A stretch of 45,408 bases of DNA from JBBRWV01 sp038248985 (GTDB lineage: Bacteria; Planctomycetota; Phycisphaerae; WQYP01), in NCBI GenBank assembly GCA_038248985.1, contig JBBRWV010000009.1, forward strand, positions 1-45,408, in the 5' to 3' direction. Shown here one piece after another: positions 25,116 to 34,367 of this stretch. Numbering within the stretch: the first letter of the stretch is position 1; each line of letters begins with the position of its first letter. The notes beneath the pieces are model-generated. The model was not told the origin of the DNA. It ran no database searches and saw only the letters and a list, made by a program, of their open reading frames with translations. A program made the translations under genes and the position numbers.

Positions 25116-26009
25116 TTATCCGAGGCGGATTTCTGTGCCGACACCAGCGTCGGAGTAAATTTCGAGAAGGAGAGAGTGGGGGAAGCGCCCGTCGATGATG
25201 TGCGCCTTTTTGACGCCGCCATCGAGGGCGATCATGCAGGCTTCGACCTTGGGGAGCATGCCTTCGCCGATTTCTTTTTCGACGACGAGCTGTTGGATTT
25301 GGGATTTGGTGATGGAGCGGAGGAGCGAGGCGGGGTCGTCTTTTTTGGCGCGGATGCCGTGGGTATCAGAGACAAGGACGAGTTTTTCGGCATGGGTGGC
25401 GGCGGCGACGAAGCCGGCGGCGGTGTCGGCGTTGACGTTGAGTTTGTCGCCGGCGGAGTCGCGGGCGATGGGGGCGATGACGGGGATGAAGTCGGCCTCG
25501 GTGAGCGCCATGAGGAGTTGGGAATTGATTCGCGAGACCTGGCCCACGTGCCCGATGTCGATTTGGCGGCCGTCCTCTCCGGCGAGGAACATTTTTTCAG
25601 CAAAGAGGGCGGTGGAGGTGAGGGAGTGCAGGGGCATGGCTTTGCCGCCCTGCGAGTTGATGGTGTCGACGATGAATTTGTTGATGTCATTGCAGAGGAC
25701 GTGTTCGGCAATGGCGAGGGTGCGTTCATCGGTGTAGCGGCGCCCTTGGACGAACTGGGCCTGGAGGCCGGCTTTTTTCATGGCGTCGGTGATGGCTTTG
25801 CCGCCGCCGTGAACGACGATGGGGCGCATGCCGACAGCCTGCATGAAGATAATGTCGGAGAGGACTTTGCGGAACTCTTCATCGGAGTCCATGAAGGAGC
25901 CTCCGACCTTGACGACGACGATTTTTTCATTGAAGCGCTGGATGTAGGAGAGGGCTTCAATGAGGGCGTCGGCTTTGTCGATAACGGTGGAGTTAAAGGG
26001 GGTATCCAC
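25116..26009 (-). CDS. argB: Acetylglutamate kinase
   Basis: The 297-residue amino-acid kinase phosphorylates N-acetyl-L-glutamate, the second step of arginine synthesis. Signatures are VVVKVGGSFM (ATP and substrate binding, near residue 33), PIVVHGGGKAI, the NVNADTAAGFVA segment and LVLVSDTHGI. The end, with GGVKKAHIIDGR and GVGTEI, matches the family. The length is normal (about 300). The start is a GTG at 26009 with GGAG 5 nt upstream; an upstream in-frame extension of 31 residues lacks homology. It stands alone, so arginine genes are scattered in this genome. Confidence 0.92.
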   Translation of the reverse strand: MDTPFNSTVIDKADALIEALSYIQRFNEKIVVVKVGGSFMDSDEEFRKVLSDIIFMQAVGMRPIVVHGGGKAITDAMKKAGLQAQFVQGRRYTDERTLAIAEHVLCNDINKFIVDTINSQGGKAMPLHSLTSTALFAEKMFLAGEDGRQIDIGHVGQVSRINSQLLMALTEADFIPVIAPIARDSAGDKLNVNADTAAGFVAAATHAEKLVLVSDTHGIRAKKDDPASLLRSITKSQIQQLVVEKEIGEGMLPKVEACMIALDGGVKKAHIIDGRFPHSLLLEIYSDAGVGTEIRLG

Positions 26010-26178
26010 GGAGGCTCCGGGGCGCGGGCGCGCAAAAGGTGGAAGAATGGATGCGGCGAAACGAAGGGGGTGAGGATACGAATGGATGCGCGGGGGTGTC
26101 AAGTGAGGGACGGGGGAGGATGAGGCTGTTTTTTTGGCACAATCGCGTTTTTTTACGGCATGCGGTACAATTCAGGGT

Positions 26179-26625
26179 ATGACTACTGTTCAAGCTGCCC
26201 ATCTCCCCGGTATCGAACTGGCCCCGAGCGTCTGGACGGATCGCGATCAGCTGCATTTTGGCTTTTCGCGTTCGAGCGGACCTGGCGGGCAGAATGTCAA
26301 CAAGGTCAATACGAAGACGGAGCTGCGGGTGCATATCGATGCGCTGCATGGGCTGTCGGATCGGGCACGGGGGCGGCTGAAAGGGTCGCTGGGGCATCGT
26401 CTGACGAATGAGAACGAGATTGTCATTACGGCCGACAATCAGCGGACGCAGGAAGCGAACCGGCGGGCGTGCATGGGGAAACTGCGGGATTTGATTGAAG
26501 CGGCGCAGCATGAGCCGAAGGTGCGGAAGAAGACCAAGCCGAGCAAGGGTGCGAAGGTGCGTCGGTTGGAGGGGAAGAAGATTCAGAGTGAGAAGAAGAA
26601 GAGCCGGGCGGTGAAGTTTGGGTGA
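26179..26625 (+). CDS. arfB: Peptidyl-tRNA hydrolase ArfB-like (class I release factor GGQ domain)
   Basis: The 148-residue product has the GGQ loop (GPGGQNVNKVNTK, Q38), which hydrolyses peptidyl-tRNA. It has a long basic C-terminal tail (RKKTKPSKGAK and KKIQSEKKKSRA), which in ArfB enters the empty mRNA channel of stalled ribosomes. No stop-codon recognition domain is present. The role is rescue of ribosomes stalled on mRNAs without a stop codon. The start at 26179 fits the family's beginning. It is followed by a 190-bp spacer with the gyrB promoter. Confidence 0.9.
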   Translation: MTTVQAAHLPGIELAPSVWTDRDQLHFGFSRSSGPGGQNVNKVNTKTELRVHIDALHGLSDRARGRLKGSLGHRLTNENEIVITADNQRTQEANRRACMGKLRDLIEAAQHEPKVRKKTKPSKGAKVRRLEGKKIQSEKKKSRAVKFG

Positions 26626-26716
26626 GGGGAGGGGTGCGGGGGGAGCGAAGTGAAGTTGTGGGAATTATTGAATTGCGATAGGGGTTTGTTTGGATTGAGA
26701 ATCGGCAGGGATCGGC

Positions 26717-26770
26717 TCGACAAAAAGGGCTGATTTTATTACAATATTCAGTTCGTAGAGGGTCTACGAA
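26717..26770 (+). promoter_or_regulatory. gyrB promoter with a leader palindrome
   Basis: TCGACA (26717-26722) and TACAAT (26740-26745) are exactly 17 bp apart, a good sigma-70 type promoter. A perfect palindrome, TTCGTAGA-ggg-TCTACGAA (26752-26770), begins at the predicted transcription start, so it could be an operator or a 5' mRNA hairpin controlling gyrase. Confidence 0.65.
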
Positions 26771-26839
26771 AACGCGTTGGAGACAGCGTGAAAAGCCTTT
26801 GAAAATTCACCGGACAAGATGCCGGAACGAGGAGCAAAA

Positions 26840-29434
26840 ATGGCCAAGGACGAGCCGAAGGTTTTAGTTCACAAGGTGACAAAAGATTATGGTGCCGAGG
26901 CCATTCAGGCGTTGAAGGGGCTGGAAGCGGTACGGTTGCGTCCGGGCATGTACATAGGGGATACGACGACGCGCGGGTTGCACCACCTGGTGTGGGAGAT
27001 CGTGAACAATTCGGTCGATGAGGCGATGGCGGGGCATGCGGAAAATATCTGGGTGAAGATTAACGCGGATGGATCGGTCGCGGTGACGGACGATGGGCGC
27101 GGGATACCCGTGGGGATGCATCCGACGGAGAAGCGCGAAACGCTGGAAGTCGTGATGTGCGATTTGCATGCGGGCGGGAAGTTTGGCGGCGGCGGATACA
27201 AGGTTTCGGGCGGCCTGCACGGGGTAGGCGCCTCGGTGGTGAACGCGTTGTCGGAATGGGTGGAGGTAGAGGTTTCCCGCGCGGGGTCCGTTCATGCGAT
27301 GTCTTTTGAACGCGGCGATGTGAAGCAGAAGATCAAGGTCATCGGCAAGCGGGCCAAAACCGGAACAAAGATTACGTTCAAGCCGGATGGACAGCTTTTT
27401 CCGGATACGACTTTCGATTACGACCGCATTGTGGCGCGGTGCCGGGAGTTGGCGTATCTGAACGAGGGGCTGGCGTTTTTCATTGAAGATGAACGCACGG
27501 GGAAGAAGGACGAATTTAAGTATTCCAAGGGGATCATTCAATTTGTGAAGCAATTGAATGAGGGGAAGGAGCCGATTCACACCCAGATCGTGTATCTCGA
27601 AAAAGAAGAAGAAGGGAAGGAAAACCCCCTGCAGATGGCTATTGCGCTGCAGTACAACGACGGCTATGCCGAGGCCATTCATTCGTTTGCCAACAACATC
27701 AACACGCCCGGCGGCGGGACGCACTTGTCGGGATTCAAGACGGCGCTGACGCGTACGTTGAATTTCTATGCCAAGTCCAACAACATCGTGAAAGACGACA
27801 AGGAAATGCCGAACGGGGATGATTTGCGCGAGGGGTTGTCGGCGGTCATCACGGTGAAGGTACCGAGCCCGCAATTTGAAGGGCAGACGAAAGACAAGTT
27901 GGGGAACGGCGAGGTGGAGGGGTTTGTTTCATCAAGCGTGAACGAGCAGTTGGGGATATGGCTGGAGGAACACCCTGCGGATGCGAAGCGGATTATCCAG
28001 AAGGGGATCTTGGCGCGGCACGCGCGGGAGGCGGCGCGCAAGGCACGGGAGCTGACGCGCAAGGGAGCGTTGAATTCCGGCGGCTTGCCCGGCAAATTGT
28101 GGGACTGCAGCAGTCGCGACATGGAGACGACGGAGTTGTACATCGTCGAAGGCCAGTCTGCAGGCGGGACGGCCAAGGGCGGGCGCGATCGGGTATTCCA
28201 GGCGATTTTGCCGCTGAAGGGCAAGATTCTGAACGTGGAGAAGGCGCGCGTCGACAAGATGCTGGGGCACGAGGAAATCCGGACGATTGTGCAGTCGCTG
28301 TCCTGCGGGATTGGGGTGAGCGATTTTGATGTCACGAAGTTGCGGTATGGCAAGATCGTGATCATGACCGACGCCGACGTCGATGGCTCACACATTCGCA
28401 CGCTCCTGCTGACGTTTTTCTTTCGGCAGATGACGCAGTTGATCAAGGATGGGCGCATTTATATCGCCCAGCCGCCGCTGTACAAGATCACGCGGAAGAA
28501 GCAAGTGGATTATGTGAAGAACGAAGCGGTGATGCGCAAGACGCTGACGGATTTGGGGTTGGATGGGACTTCGTTGCTGATTCGCGACAAGAACGGCAAG
28601 GAGAAGGCGCGATTTAAGGGGGCGGATTTGCGCAAGGCGCTGTCGGTACTGGAACTGGTTGAGGAATACATCACGATTACGGAGCGGCGGGGGATACCGT
28701 TTGAACGCATGCTGGCAGTGCGGGGCGAGCACAAGCGATTGCCGACGCATCGAGTGGTGCTGGACGGCAAGGAGAACCTGTTTTTCAAGGCCGAGGACTA
28801 CGAAGCGTTTGCGGAGAAAAACAAGATCAGCGAGTTGGAGGCCACGGCGCATACACTGTATGACAGCGAGACGCCGGTGAACGGAAATGGCAACGGAGAG
28901 AACGGGGCGGCGGTGATCAGCGATAAGGACAAGGACAAGAAGCTGACGAAAGTGGAGTTTGAAGAAAAGAAACGCGCGGCGAAGCGTCGTCTGGAGAAGA
29001 ACGAGGATTTGCACGAGACGAAAAAGCTGGAAGAACTGTTCATCAAGCTGGATGAGTTGGATCTGCCCATTGAAGATTGGTATTTGAAGATCGAGGAGAC
29101 GGATTCGGGCGAGCGACTGGTGACGCGTTACGCGTTGGAAAGCGCGGACGATTACAAGAAGGATATCGCGGGGATTGGGGAGATCGTACACGAGGTGCAT
29201 GCGATCGGGCGGCAGGGTTTGGAGATCGGCCGGTTTAAGGGGTTGGGCGAGATGAACGCCGAGGAGTTGTGGATTACCACGATGGACCCGGCACGTCGGA
29301 CGCTGCTGCGGGTGACACTGGAAGGCGCTTCGCAAGCGGAGGCAATGTTCAGCACACTGATGGGCGAAGATGTGGAGCGTCGGCGGCAGTTTATTGAGTT
29401 GCACGCATTGGACGTGAGGAATCTGGACGTATAA
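26840..29434 (+). CDS. gyrB: DNA gyrase subunit B
   Basis: The 864-residue product is the ATPase subunit of gyrase, which introduces negative supercoils. The GHKL ATPase part has VRLRPGMYIGD, EIVNNSVDEAMAG, DDGRGIPV and GGLHGVGASVVNALS. A transducer domain follows. The TOPRIM domain then has VEGQSAGGTAKGGRDR, PLKGKILNVEKAR and DADVDGSHIRTLLLTF, and the C-terminal GRFKGLGEMNAEELW tail is present. A charged insertion (DKDKDKKLTKVEFEEKKRA, about residues 680-720) lies in the TOPRIM region. The motif is EGQSAGG instead of the usual EGDSAGG, so the position equal to E. coli D426 is Gln. GAGGAG precedes the ATG at 26840; the upstream ATG at 26819 is less likely. No gyrA or dnaA gene is near. Confidence 0.95.
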   Translation: MAKDEPKVLVHKVTKDYGAEAIQALKGLEAVRLRPGMYIGDTTTRGLHHLVWEIVNNSVDEAMAGHAENIWVKINADGSVAVTDDGRGIPVGMHPTEKRETLEVVMCDLHAGGKFGGGGYKVSGGLHGVGASVVNALSEWVEVEVSRAGSVHAMSFERGDVKQKIKVIGKRAKTGTKITFKPDGQLFPDTTFDYDRIVARCRELAYLNEGLAFFIEDERTGKKDEFKYSKGIIQFVKQLNEGKEPIHTQIVYLEKEEEGKENPLQMAIALQYNDGYAEAIHSFANNINTPGGGTHLSGFKTALTRTLNFYAKSNNIVKDDKEMPNGDDLREGLSAVITVKVPSPQFEGQTKDKLGNGEVEGFVSSSVNEQLGIWLEEHPADAKRIIQKGILARHAREAARKARELTRKGALNSGGLPGKLWDCSSRDMETTELYIVEGQSAGGTAKGGRDRVFQAILPLKGKILNVEKARVDKMLGHEEIRTIVQSLSCGIGVSDFDVTKLRYGKIVIMTDADVDGSHIRTLLLTFFFRQMTQLIKDGRIYIAQPPLYKITRKKQVDYVKNEAVMRKTLTDLGLDGTSLLIRDKNGKEKARFKGADLRKALSVLELVEEYITITERRGIPFERMLAVRGEHKRLPTHRVVLDGKENLFFKAEDYEAFAEKNKISELEATAHTLYDSETPVNGNGNGENGAAVISDKDKDKKLTKVEFEEKKRAAKRRLEKNEDLHETKKLEELFIKLDELDLPIEDWYLKIEETDSGERLVTRYALESADDYKKDIAGIGEIVHEVHAIGRQGLEIGRFKGLGEMNAEELWITTMDPARRTLLRVTLEGASQAEAMFSTLMGEDVERRRQFIELHALDVRNLDV

Positions 29435-29504
29435 GCGACTTTGCTGCTGACGGCGCGACGGCGACGGCGGCGGCAGCGGCGGATATTTTCAAGGGACACT
29501 ATCG

Positions 29505-30386
29505 ATGACGGGGCCGTCGCCAGAACAGGGATTGTCGCCCCGTGACGGAGCGGGTGGAGCGGGGCTACCGCACATGGTCGAGGCGGGGCTACCGCCAGTG
29601 CAGTTGGGTTATCAAACTCCGGAACAGTTTTCGATTCCGCAGGGGTGGGAGAATATTGAAACCTTTGAACTGGACCCGATGCAACGCGGGAGTTTTTTAC
29701 GACTGGCGCTGGGCCTGCATGTAGGAATCGCCCTGTTGATGCTGTGTGTGGCCGTGCTTGGCGTGTGGCTGCTCGGCGAGCCGTTGCCCAAATATGTGCG
29801 ACTATTCCTGTTACTGTTTCTGGTGATTTACTTGCTGATCGCCCAGACGGTGGCAGCCGTGCGACGGGTGGGCATTGTGACCAAAAAATGGTCGACATTT
29901 CGACTGGTGATTGCCGACCAGGGAATTGTGATGACCTCGTTTATGATGGACAAGGTAACGCTGACGGCCGAACAAATTGTGCGAATCGTCGAAACGTGGG
30001 ATGCATTTCGCGTGGAGTTGAATAAGGGGGGCAAACGGGTGCTGGTTTCCAAGCGGGTGCAGAATGTGGCGCGATTGCGGGAGCGGTTGGCTTTGATGCG
30101 GCCCATTACGCAGGGCAAAGGTCTGGTGGGAATAGTTGCCACCGTCGCATTGGCGTGGAGCGGCGCGGTGCTGAATGTGGCGGCAGGGTATCTGGGCCTG
30201 TACACGGGAAGCCGCGTCTTGGTGGCTGCGTGCCTGGTTACGTGCGTGGTGCTGACAGGGCTGAGACTGCTGATCGTGTGGCGTAACGTGGGGACACCGC
30301 TCTCGGTGCGATTGCCAATACTGCTGCTGTTGATCTTGCCGGCGATGATGGCGGTGCGACTCATTATTCCCGGCGCGATGAAGTGA
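29505..30386 (+). CDS. Membrane protein with PH-like domain, unknown function
   Basis: The 293-residue product has a Pro/Gly-rich N-terminal tail of about 60 residues. A pair of transmembrane helices follows (about 65-120), then a cytoplasmic beta-rich segment of about 70 residues (STFRLVIADQGIVMTS onward, in part) that looks like a bacterial PH (bPH2/YdbT-like) domain. Two to three more helices end the protein. AAGGGA precedes the ATG at a normal distance. It follows gyrB by 70 bp on the same strand and may be cotranscribed. No family function can be assigned. Confidence 0.7.
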   Translation: MTGPSPEQGLSPRDGAGGAGLPHMVEAGLPPVQLGYQTPEQFSIPQGWENIETFELDPMQRGSFLRLALGLHVGIALLMLCVAVLGVWLLGEPLPKYVRLFLLLFLVIYLLIAQTVAAVRRVGIVTKKWSTFRLVIADQGIVMTSFMMDKVTLTAEQIVRIVETWDAFRVELNKGGKRVLVSKRVQNVARLRERLALMRPITQGKGLVGIVATVALAWSGAVLNVAAGYLGLYTGSRVLVAACLVTCVVLTGLRLLIVWRNVGTPLSVRLPILLLLILPAMMAVRLIIPGAMK

Positions 30387-30405
30387 GCTCCGCTTGGGGA
30401 TTTTC

Positions 30406-30645
30406 TCAGGGGGCGACCGCCGCAGGTTGAAGGCCTTTCATGGTCACCGTCATGGCGGGGATTTTACGCTCCCGAAAAATATAGGTTGGAGGAGGAATAA
30501 GTTGGCTGGCGTATGCAGGAGTGGGATTGCGTCGATCCGCGGCCGCCTGGGCGGATTCGCCTTTTTGGGTATCGAGAAACATCACCCCCCCCACCACCGC
30601 CACCGCCGGTGGCAGGTTTATCCAACCGGTCCAAGGTGAGGGCAC
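30406..30645 (-). CDS. Small hypothetical protein
   Basis: A 79-residue frame begins with a GTG (30645) and has GGGAAG about 10 nt upstream. It has a short hydrophobic segment (LPPAVAVVGGVMFLD) near the N-terminus, which could be a membrane anchor, then a Pro/Ala-rich tail. It is convergent with the PH-like membrane protein gene and divergent from slyD. Codon use does not argue strongly either way, so this is a plausible but unproven gene. Confidence 0.4.
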   Translation of the reverse strand: MPSPWTGWINLPPAVAVVGGVMFLDTQKGESAQAAADRRNPTPAYASQLIPPPTYIFRERKIPAMTVTMKGLQPAAVAP

Positions 30646-30916
30646 CGATACAAGCTTCCCGGCCTTTAGGTTTTACATAAGCCTATATAACATAAACACT
30701 TATGAGTTAATGTCCGGGAAAACAAGGTGCGATGTAGTGCTAGCAAGTGGGTCAAGAAGGACGTAGCGAGCACGCATCGGCATTTGCGAAAAAGCCTGGC
30801 TCGACGGCGGATTTTCCGGCGGTATGATAGCGGATTCGCCATCGTGTGTGGCGAAGGCGCAAGACGCCGATTCGGACGGCGCCGCAGAATAGATCAGTTT
30901 TCCGCAAGGAGCGTTC
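30646..30916 (+). promoter_or_regulatory. AT-rich slyD upstream region with inverted repeat
   Basis: A local AT-rich patch (30671-30713) holds TATATAAC-like -10 candidates and an inverted repeat, CATAAG (30676-30681) with CTTATG (30699-30704). It is the likely control region of slyD, but no clear -35 box was found. The remaining 200 bp up to the slyD start show nothing recognisable. Confidence 0.35.
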
Positions 30917-31399
30917 ATGCAGGTTGGCAAGAATTCGGTGGTGGCGATTGATTACACGTTGACCGGGCCGGATGGGGCGGTAATTGACACATCGAAGGGG
31001 CGTGAACCGCTGCCCTATTTGCACGGCGCGGGCAACATCATCGCCGGGCTGGAGCGGGCACTGGAGGGGAAAGTGAAGGGGGATTCGCTGAAGGTGACGA
31101 TTGCCCCCGTGGACGCCTACGGCGAGAAGGATTTGCAGCAGGTGCAAGTGGTGCCGAAAACGTCGTTTCAGGGCGTTCCGGACATCAAGGAGGGGATGCA
31201 GTTTCGGGCCCAGGGGCCCAACGGAATGCAAGTAGTGACCGTAACGAAGATCGAAGGGGACAAGGTGACGGTCGATGGAAACCATCCGCTCGCGGGGATC
31301 ACGCTGACATTTGACGTGGAGATCAAAGATGTGCGCGAGGCGAGCAAGGAAGAACTCGAACATGGTCATGTGCATGAGCCGGGCGGGCATCATCACTAA
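30917..31399 (+). CDS. slyD: FKBP-type peptidyl-prolyl isomerase, SlyD-like
   Basis: The 160-residue product opens with the SlyD-type FKBP half (VVAIDYTLTGPDG and then DTSKGREPLPYLHGAGNIIAGLE). The insert-in-flap chaperone domain (APVDAYGEKDLQQVQVVPK, in part, about 63-125) follows, and the FKBP fold is closed by HPLAGITLTFDVEI. The C-terminus is His-rich (HGHVHEPGGHHH), as expected for the nickel-binding tail of SlyD. It catalyses prolyl isomerisation and assists folding and metal handling in the cytoplasm. AAGGAG stands 5 nt before the ATG. It ends at a bidirectional terminator shared with the convergent kinase gene. Confidence 0.93.
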   Translation: MQVGKNSVVAIDYTLTGPDGAVIDTSKGREPLPYLHGAGNIIAGLERALEGKVKGDSLKVTIAPVDAYGEKDLQQVQVVPKTSFQGVPDIKEGMQFRAQGPNGMQVVTVTKIEGDKVTVDGNHPLAGITLTFDVEIKDVREASKEELEHGHVHEPGGHHH

Positions 31400-31422
31400 A
31401 AATCGCGGGGGGTGATAAGTCG

Positions 31423-31461
31423 AAAAAATGATGCCTTCGCAATGCGCGGGCATCATTTTTT
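31423..31461. terminator. Bidirectional terminator between slyD and the kinase gene
   Basis: The 13-bp perfect arms are aaaaaatgatgcc (31423-31435) and ggcatcatttttt (31449-31461). The A-run on one side and T-run on the other serve both directions. The right arm overlaps the stop codon of the kinase gene. Confidence 0.85.
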
Positions 31462-34222
31462 ATGCGCGTTCTTTGCCGAGGTAGAACGCGAGGAATGCCA
31501 GCACTCCGCCGATCAGATACGAAAGCTGCCAGCCACCAAATTTCCAGAAACCGGGGATGCCGAGGATTCCGCCGGAGATCATGACGAAGGCGGCCGGAAT
31601 AATGAGCAACGATATTTTTACGCCACGGTAGAAGGCCGCGAGGATGAGGAGAATTCCGCCGATACCCCAGGCGAGCGAGTTGAAGAGTTGCCAGTTTTGT
31701 TCTCTCGAGAGACGGGGCGTGAGGAAGGGAATTTTGAGCGGCTGCATTTTGTCTTTGAACTGGACGACTTGGGTTGGATCACCGGATTTGGCGGTGAATT
31801 CTTTCCAGGGCTCGGCGGCATTGTGGTAAGCGCCATGGACGTTGGCGGAGACCCAGTAGCGAACCCTTTCGGCATGGAGAGAATCATTTTGATGTAGCCA
31901 CAGAAGGCAGACAACCAATGCGATGACACCCAGAAATAGGCGGATATGCGGTCCCAGGATCATGACTCCAAACGATCCTCCGATGTTTGCTGAGCCACGA
32001 ACGCGATCGCGTTCACGCTGTGAGGCAGCCAGTTCTTTTTCGTCTGGATCCTGATCAAAACGCATGGCAACCACGGGAACGACCGCCGGTGAAGGCGCGG
32101 CGGTTTCCGCGACACGGCGACGATTTTCTTCCTGGGCATTGACGGCCTGATCGACCATCCAATTGGCGGCCTGTTTGGCTTTGCGCTTGGCGTCCACCTC
32201 GCTGGTGCCTCTGGCGCGGAGCGATTTTTCCTCGAGTTTTTCGAGCAGGGCACGCTCGCGGGCTTCCGAGCGCTTTTTCATACGGGCATCGGCCCAGGTG
32301 ATAAAACTGTCACGCCAGGAGGCAAATTTCTTGCGGGCACGCCCGCCTTCGCCGCGGCCCCAGGCTTCACGGGCCTGCATTTTGGCTTCGTACCCAAAGA
32401 GTGCCTCGTAGAATTCTTCCCAGTGTTTGCCGGAGTATTTGCAGACAAACTGGCGCAGGGCCTCTTCTTCGAGACCTTTGAGACGCATGGATTTCAACAT
32501 GCCACGGACTTCGTCGAGTGAGGGTTTGCGCTGCTTGCGGACAAGAGCGTCTAGGACGATCGCCCACGCAATGGAGAGGCCTACCGCGGCGACAGCTACG
32601 CCGATCCAGATCCAGAGCAAACCGAAAATCCAGAGAACAAAGATGCTCAGTATGGCCAGGCCGATGAATTTGAGCCAGTCGGTGAAGCGTGCGCCAAAGG
32701 CGAGTTGGCGGAGTCGCGTGAAGACATGGGTTTTCTGCGCGATGCCGACCATGATTTGGTAGCTCACTACCGAAAGGACGATGAGGCCGGCCAAGCCACC
32801 CGCCAGCCACTGCGGGCCAAAGAACAGGAAGATCACGATAAGGAGGAAATTGACGAGGAAGAATGCGCGGAGGACATTTTTTCGGAGGCCGGCGAGAGGG
32901 GATTTGTTGAAGGTTTCGACCGCGCGTTCGAGCAGGGACGCGTGTTCTTCGCGGGGAGAAAACGGCCCGGTGCTGCTGATACCGAGAAACTCTTCCAGTT
33001 CGCGAATGACTCCGTCCATGGAGGAATAGCGATCCTCCTTTTTCTTGGCGACCATCTGTTGCACGATGGCGCTGAGTGCGGGGGGGACGCGTTTCACGAG
33101 CACATCCGGCGGGGTAAGCGGTTCGCTGGCATGCTTGGTGAGCACTTCGATGACCGTTTTTCCTTCAAAGGGCGGCTTGCCGACGACAAGGTCGTAAAGC
33201 GTGCAGCCCAGAGAATAGACATCGGCGCGGGGATCAACGTTGGCGGCATCCTGGGCTTGTTCAGGCGACATATACGCGGGAGTGCCCATCGAAACGTTGA
33301 GTTGCGTTCCGCTAGCATGACCTGAGCCGGAATGCGCATGCTGGCTTGATGGTGCGGCGCCGACGCCTGCGGCGGTAAGCGCTTCGGACGCATTGGGTGT
33401 TTTAACGAGCCCCAGATCGAGAACTTTGACGATGCCTTGCTCATTGAGGAGCAGATTTTCCGGTTTGATGTCGCGATGAATCATGCCGTGGTCATGGGCG
33501 AATTTTAAACCGCGCGCGGCCTGCAGCGTGTAACCCGCGGCGACTTCGGGATCGATGCGACCCTGGTCATGGACAATCTGCGAGAGCGTCTTTCCGGGGA
33601 CGAACTCCATGGAGAAAAAATGAACGTCGCGTTCGATGCCGATATCGTAAATTTGCACGATGTTGTGATGGGTAAGTTGGGCTGCGGCGTAGGCTTCGCG
33701 GGTGAAGCGGGCGATGAAGGCCGGATCGTTGGCCCAGGCGCTGTTCATGACTTTGACAGCGACCGGGCGATCGAGCGAAACCTGCCGGGCCAAATAGACA
33801 GCGCCCATGCCGCCCTCGCCGATCTTTCGCTCGATAGTGTATCCTCCCAACGCGCCGGTAAGTTCCGAGGTGGCGTGCGCAGTGATGGTACTTTGGTGAG
33901 GCAACGATGCAGAGAGCGGCGCGTGAGATTCTGTGCGTGGTGCCGGAGGAATCGTTTCCTGGACCGACGAAGCGCGGGTGGCGGATGCATGCGCAGGGTT
34001 TTTGGGATGCGCGCTGGAAGGCTTCGATTCCGGAGGATGCAGCGTTCGTTGCGCTTCGGCGACGCCTTCTTCCCAAGTCTTTACCGTGGGGATTTCCGGC
34101 GCATCAGGCGTGACAATGATGAGAAACTTTTTCTTGCACTGCTGACATGCGGGAGTGTAGCGGCCGGGCTTGGCGCCCTTCAGCGACATGGTGAACTGAC
34201 AGTATGGACACGCCACGGCCAT
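31460..34222 (-). CDS. Zinc-ribbon Ser/Thr protein kinase with C-terminal membrane domains
   Basis: The 920-residue product starts with a zinc ribbon (CPYC and CQQC, residues 5-29) and a Pro/Ser-rich linker. A Hanks-type kinase domain (about 128-395) follows with a GEGGMGAVY loop, K157, the HRDIKPEN catalytic loop (D251), DLG (269-271) and MSPEQ. The activation segment is long: about 30 extra residues rich in Ser, His and Gly (near 277-308) lie between DLG and GTPAYMSPE. Several transmembrane segments flank cytoplasmic charged helices in the C-terminal half. GGAG precedes the ATG at 34222; a longer form from 34267 is less likely. The gene is divergent from an FHA/PP2C phosphatase gene, a likely functional partner. 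All catalytic residues are present. Confidence 0.92.
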   Translation of the reverse strand: MAVACPYCQFTMSLKGAKPGRYTPACQQCKKKFLIIVTPDAPEIPTVKTWEEGVAEAQRTLHPPESKPSSAHPKNPAHASATRASSVQETIPPAPRTESHAPLSASLPHQSTITAHATSELTGALGGYTIERKIGEGGMGAVYLARQVSLDRPVAVKVMNSAWANDPAFIARFTREAYAAAQLTHHNIVQIYDIGIERDVHFFSMEFVPGKTLSQIVHDQGRIDPEVAAGYTLQAARGLKFAHDHGMIHRDIKPENLLLNEQGIVKVLDLGLVKTPNASEALTAAGVGAAPSSQHAHSGSGHASGTQLNVSMGTPAYMSPEQAQDAANVDPRADVYSLGCTLYDLVVGKPPFEGKTVIEVLTKHASEPLTPPDVLVKRVPPALSAIVQQMVAKKKEDRYSSMDGVIRELEEFLGISSTGPFSPREEHASLLERAVETFNKSPLAGLRKNVLRAFFLVNFLLIVIFLFFGPQWLAGGLAGLIVLSVVSYQIMVGIAQKTHVFTRLRQLAFGARFTDWLKFIGLAILSIFVLWIFGLLWIWIGVAVAAVGLSIAWAIVLDALVRKQRKPSLDEVRGMLKSMRLKGLEEEALRQFVCKYSGKHWEEFYEALFGYEAKMQAREAWGRGEGGRARKKFASWRDSFITWADARMKKRSEARERALLEKLEEKSLRARGTSEVDAKRKAKQAANWMVDQAVNAQEENRRRVAETAAPSPAVVPVVAMRFDQDPDEKELAASQRERDRVRGSANIGGSFGVMILGPHIRLFLGVIALVVCLLWLHQNDSLHAERVRYWVSANVHGAYHNAAEPWKEFTAKSGDPTQVVQFKDKMQPLKIPFLTPRLSREQNWQLFNSLAWGIGGILLILAAFYRGVKISLLIIPAAFVMISGGILGIPGFWKFGGWQLSYLIGGVLAFLAFYLGKERA

Positions 34223-34367
34223 AGATACTCCACAATCCACGACAAACGCAAAAAATGTACTTTCCATGTTGGGCCCGGAAGCCCATCACCCGATGTGCAA
34301 ACGCCAAGCTACGTGGGGCGAGGCGGGGCGTCAACGAAAATCCCACGGGTGTTCAGAGAACGTTACA

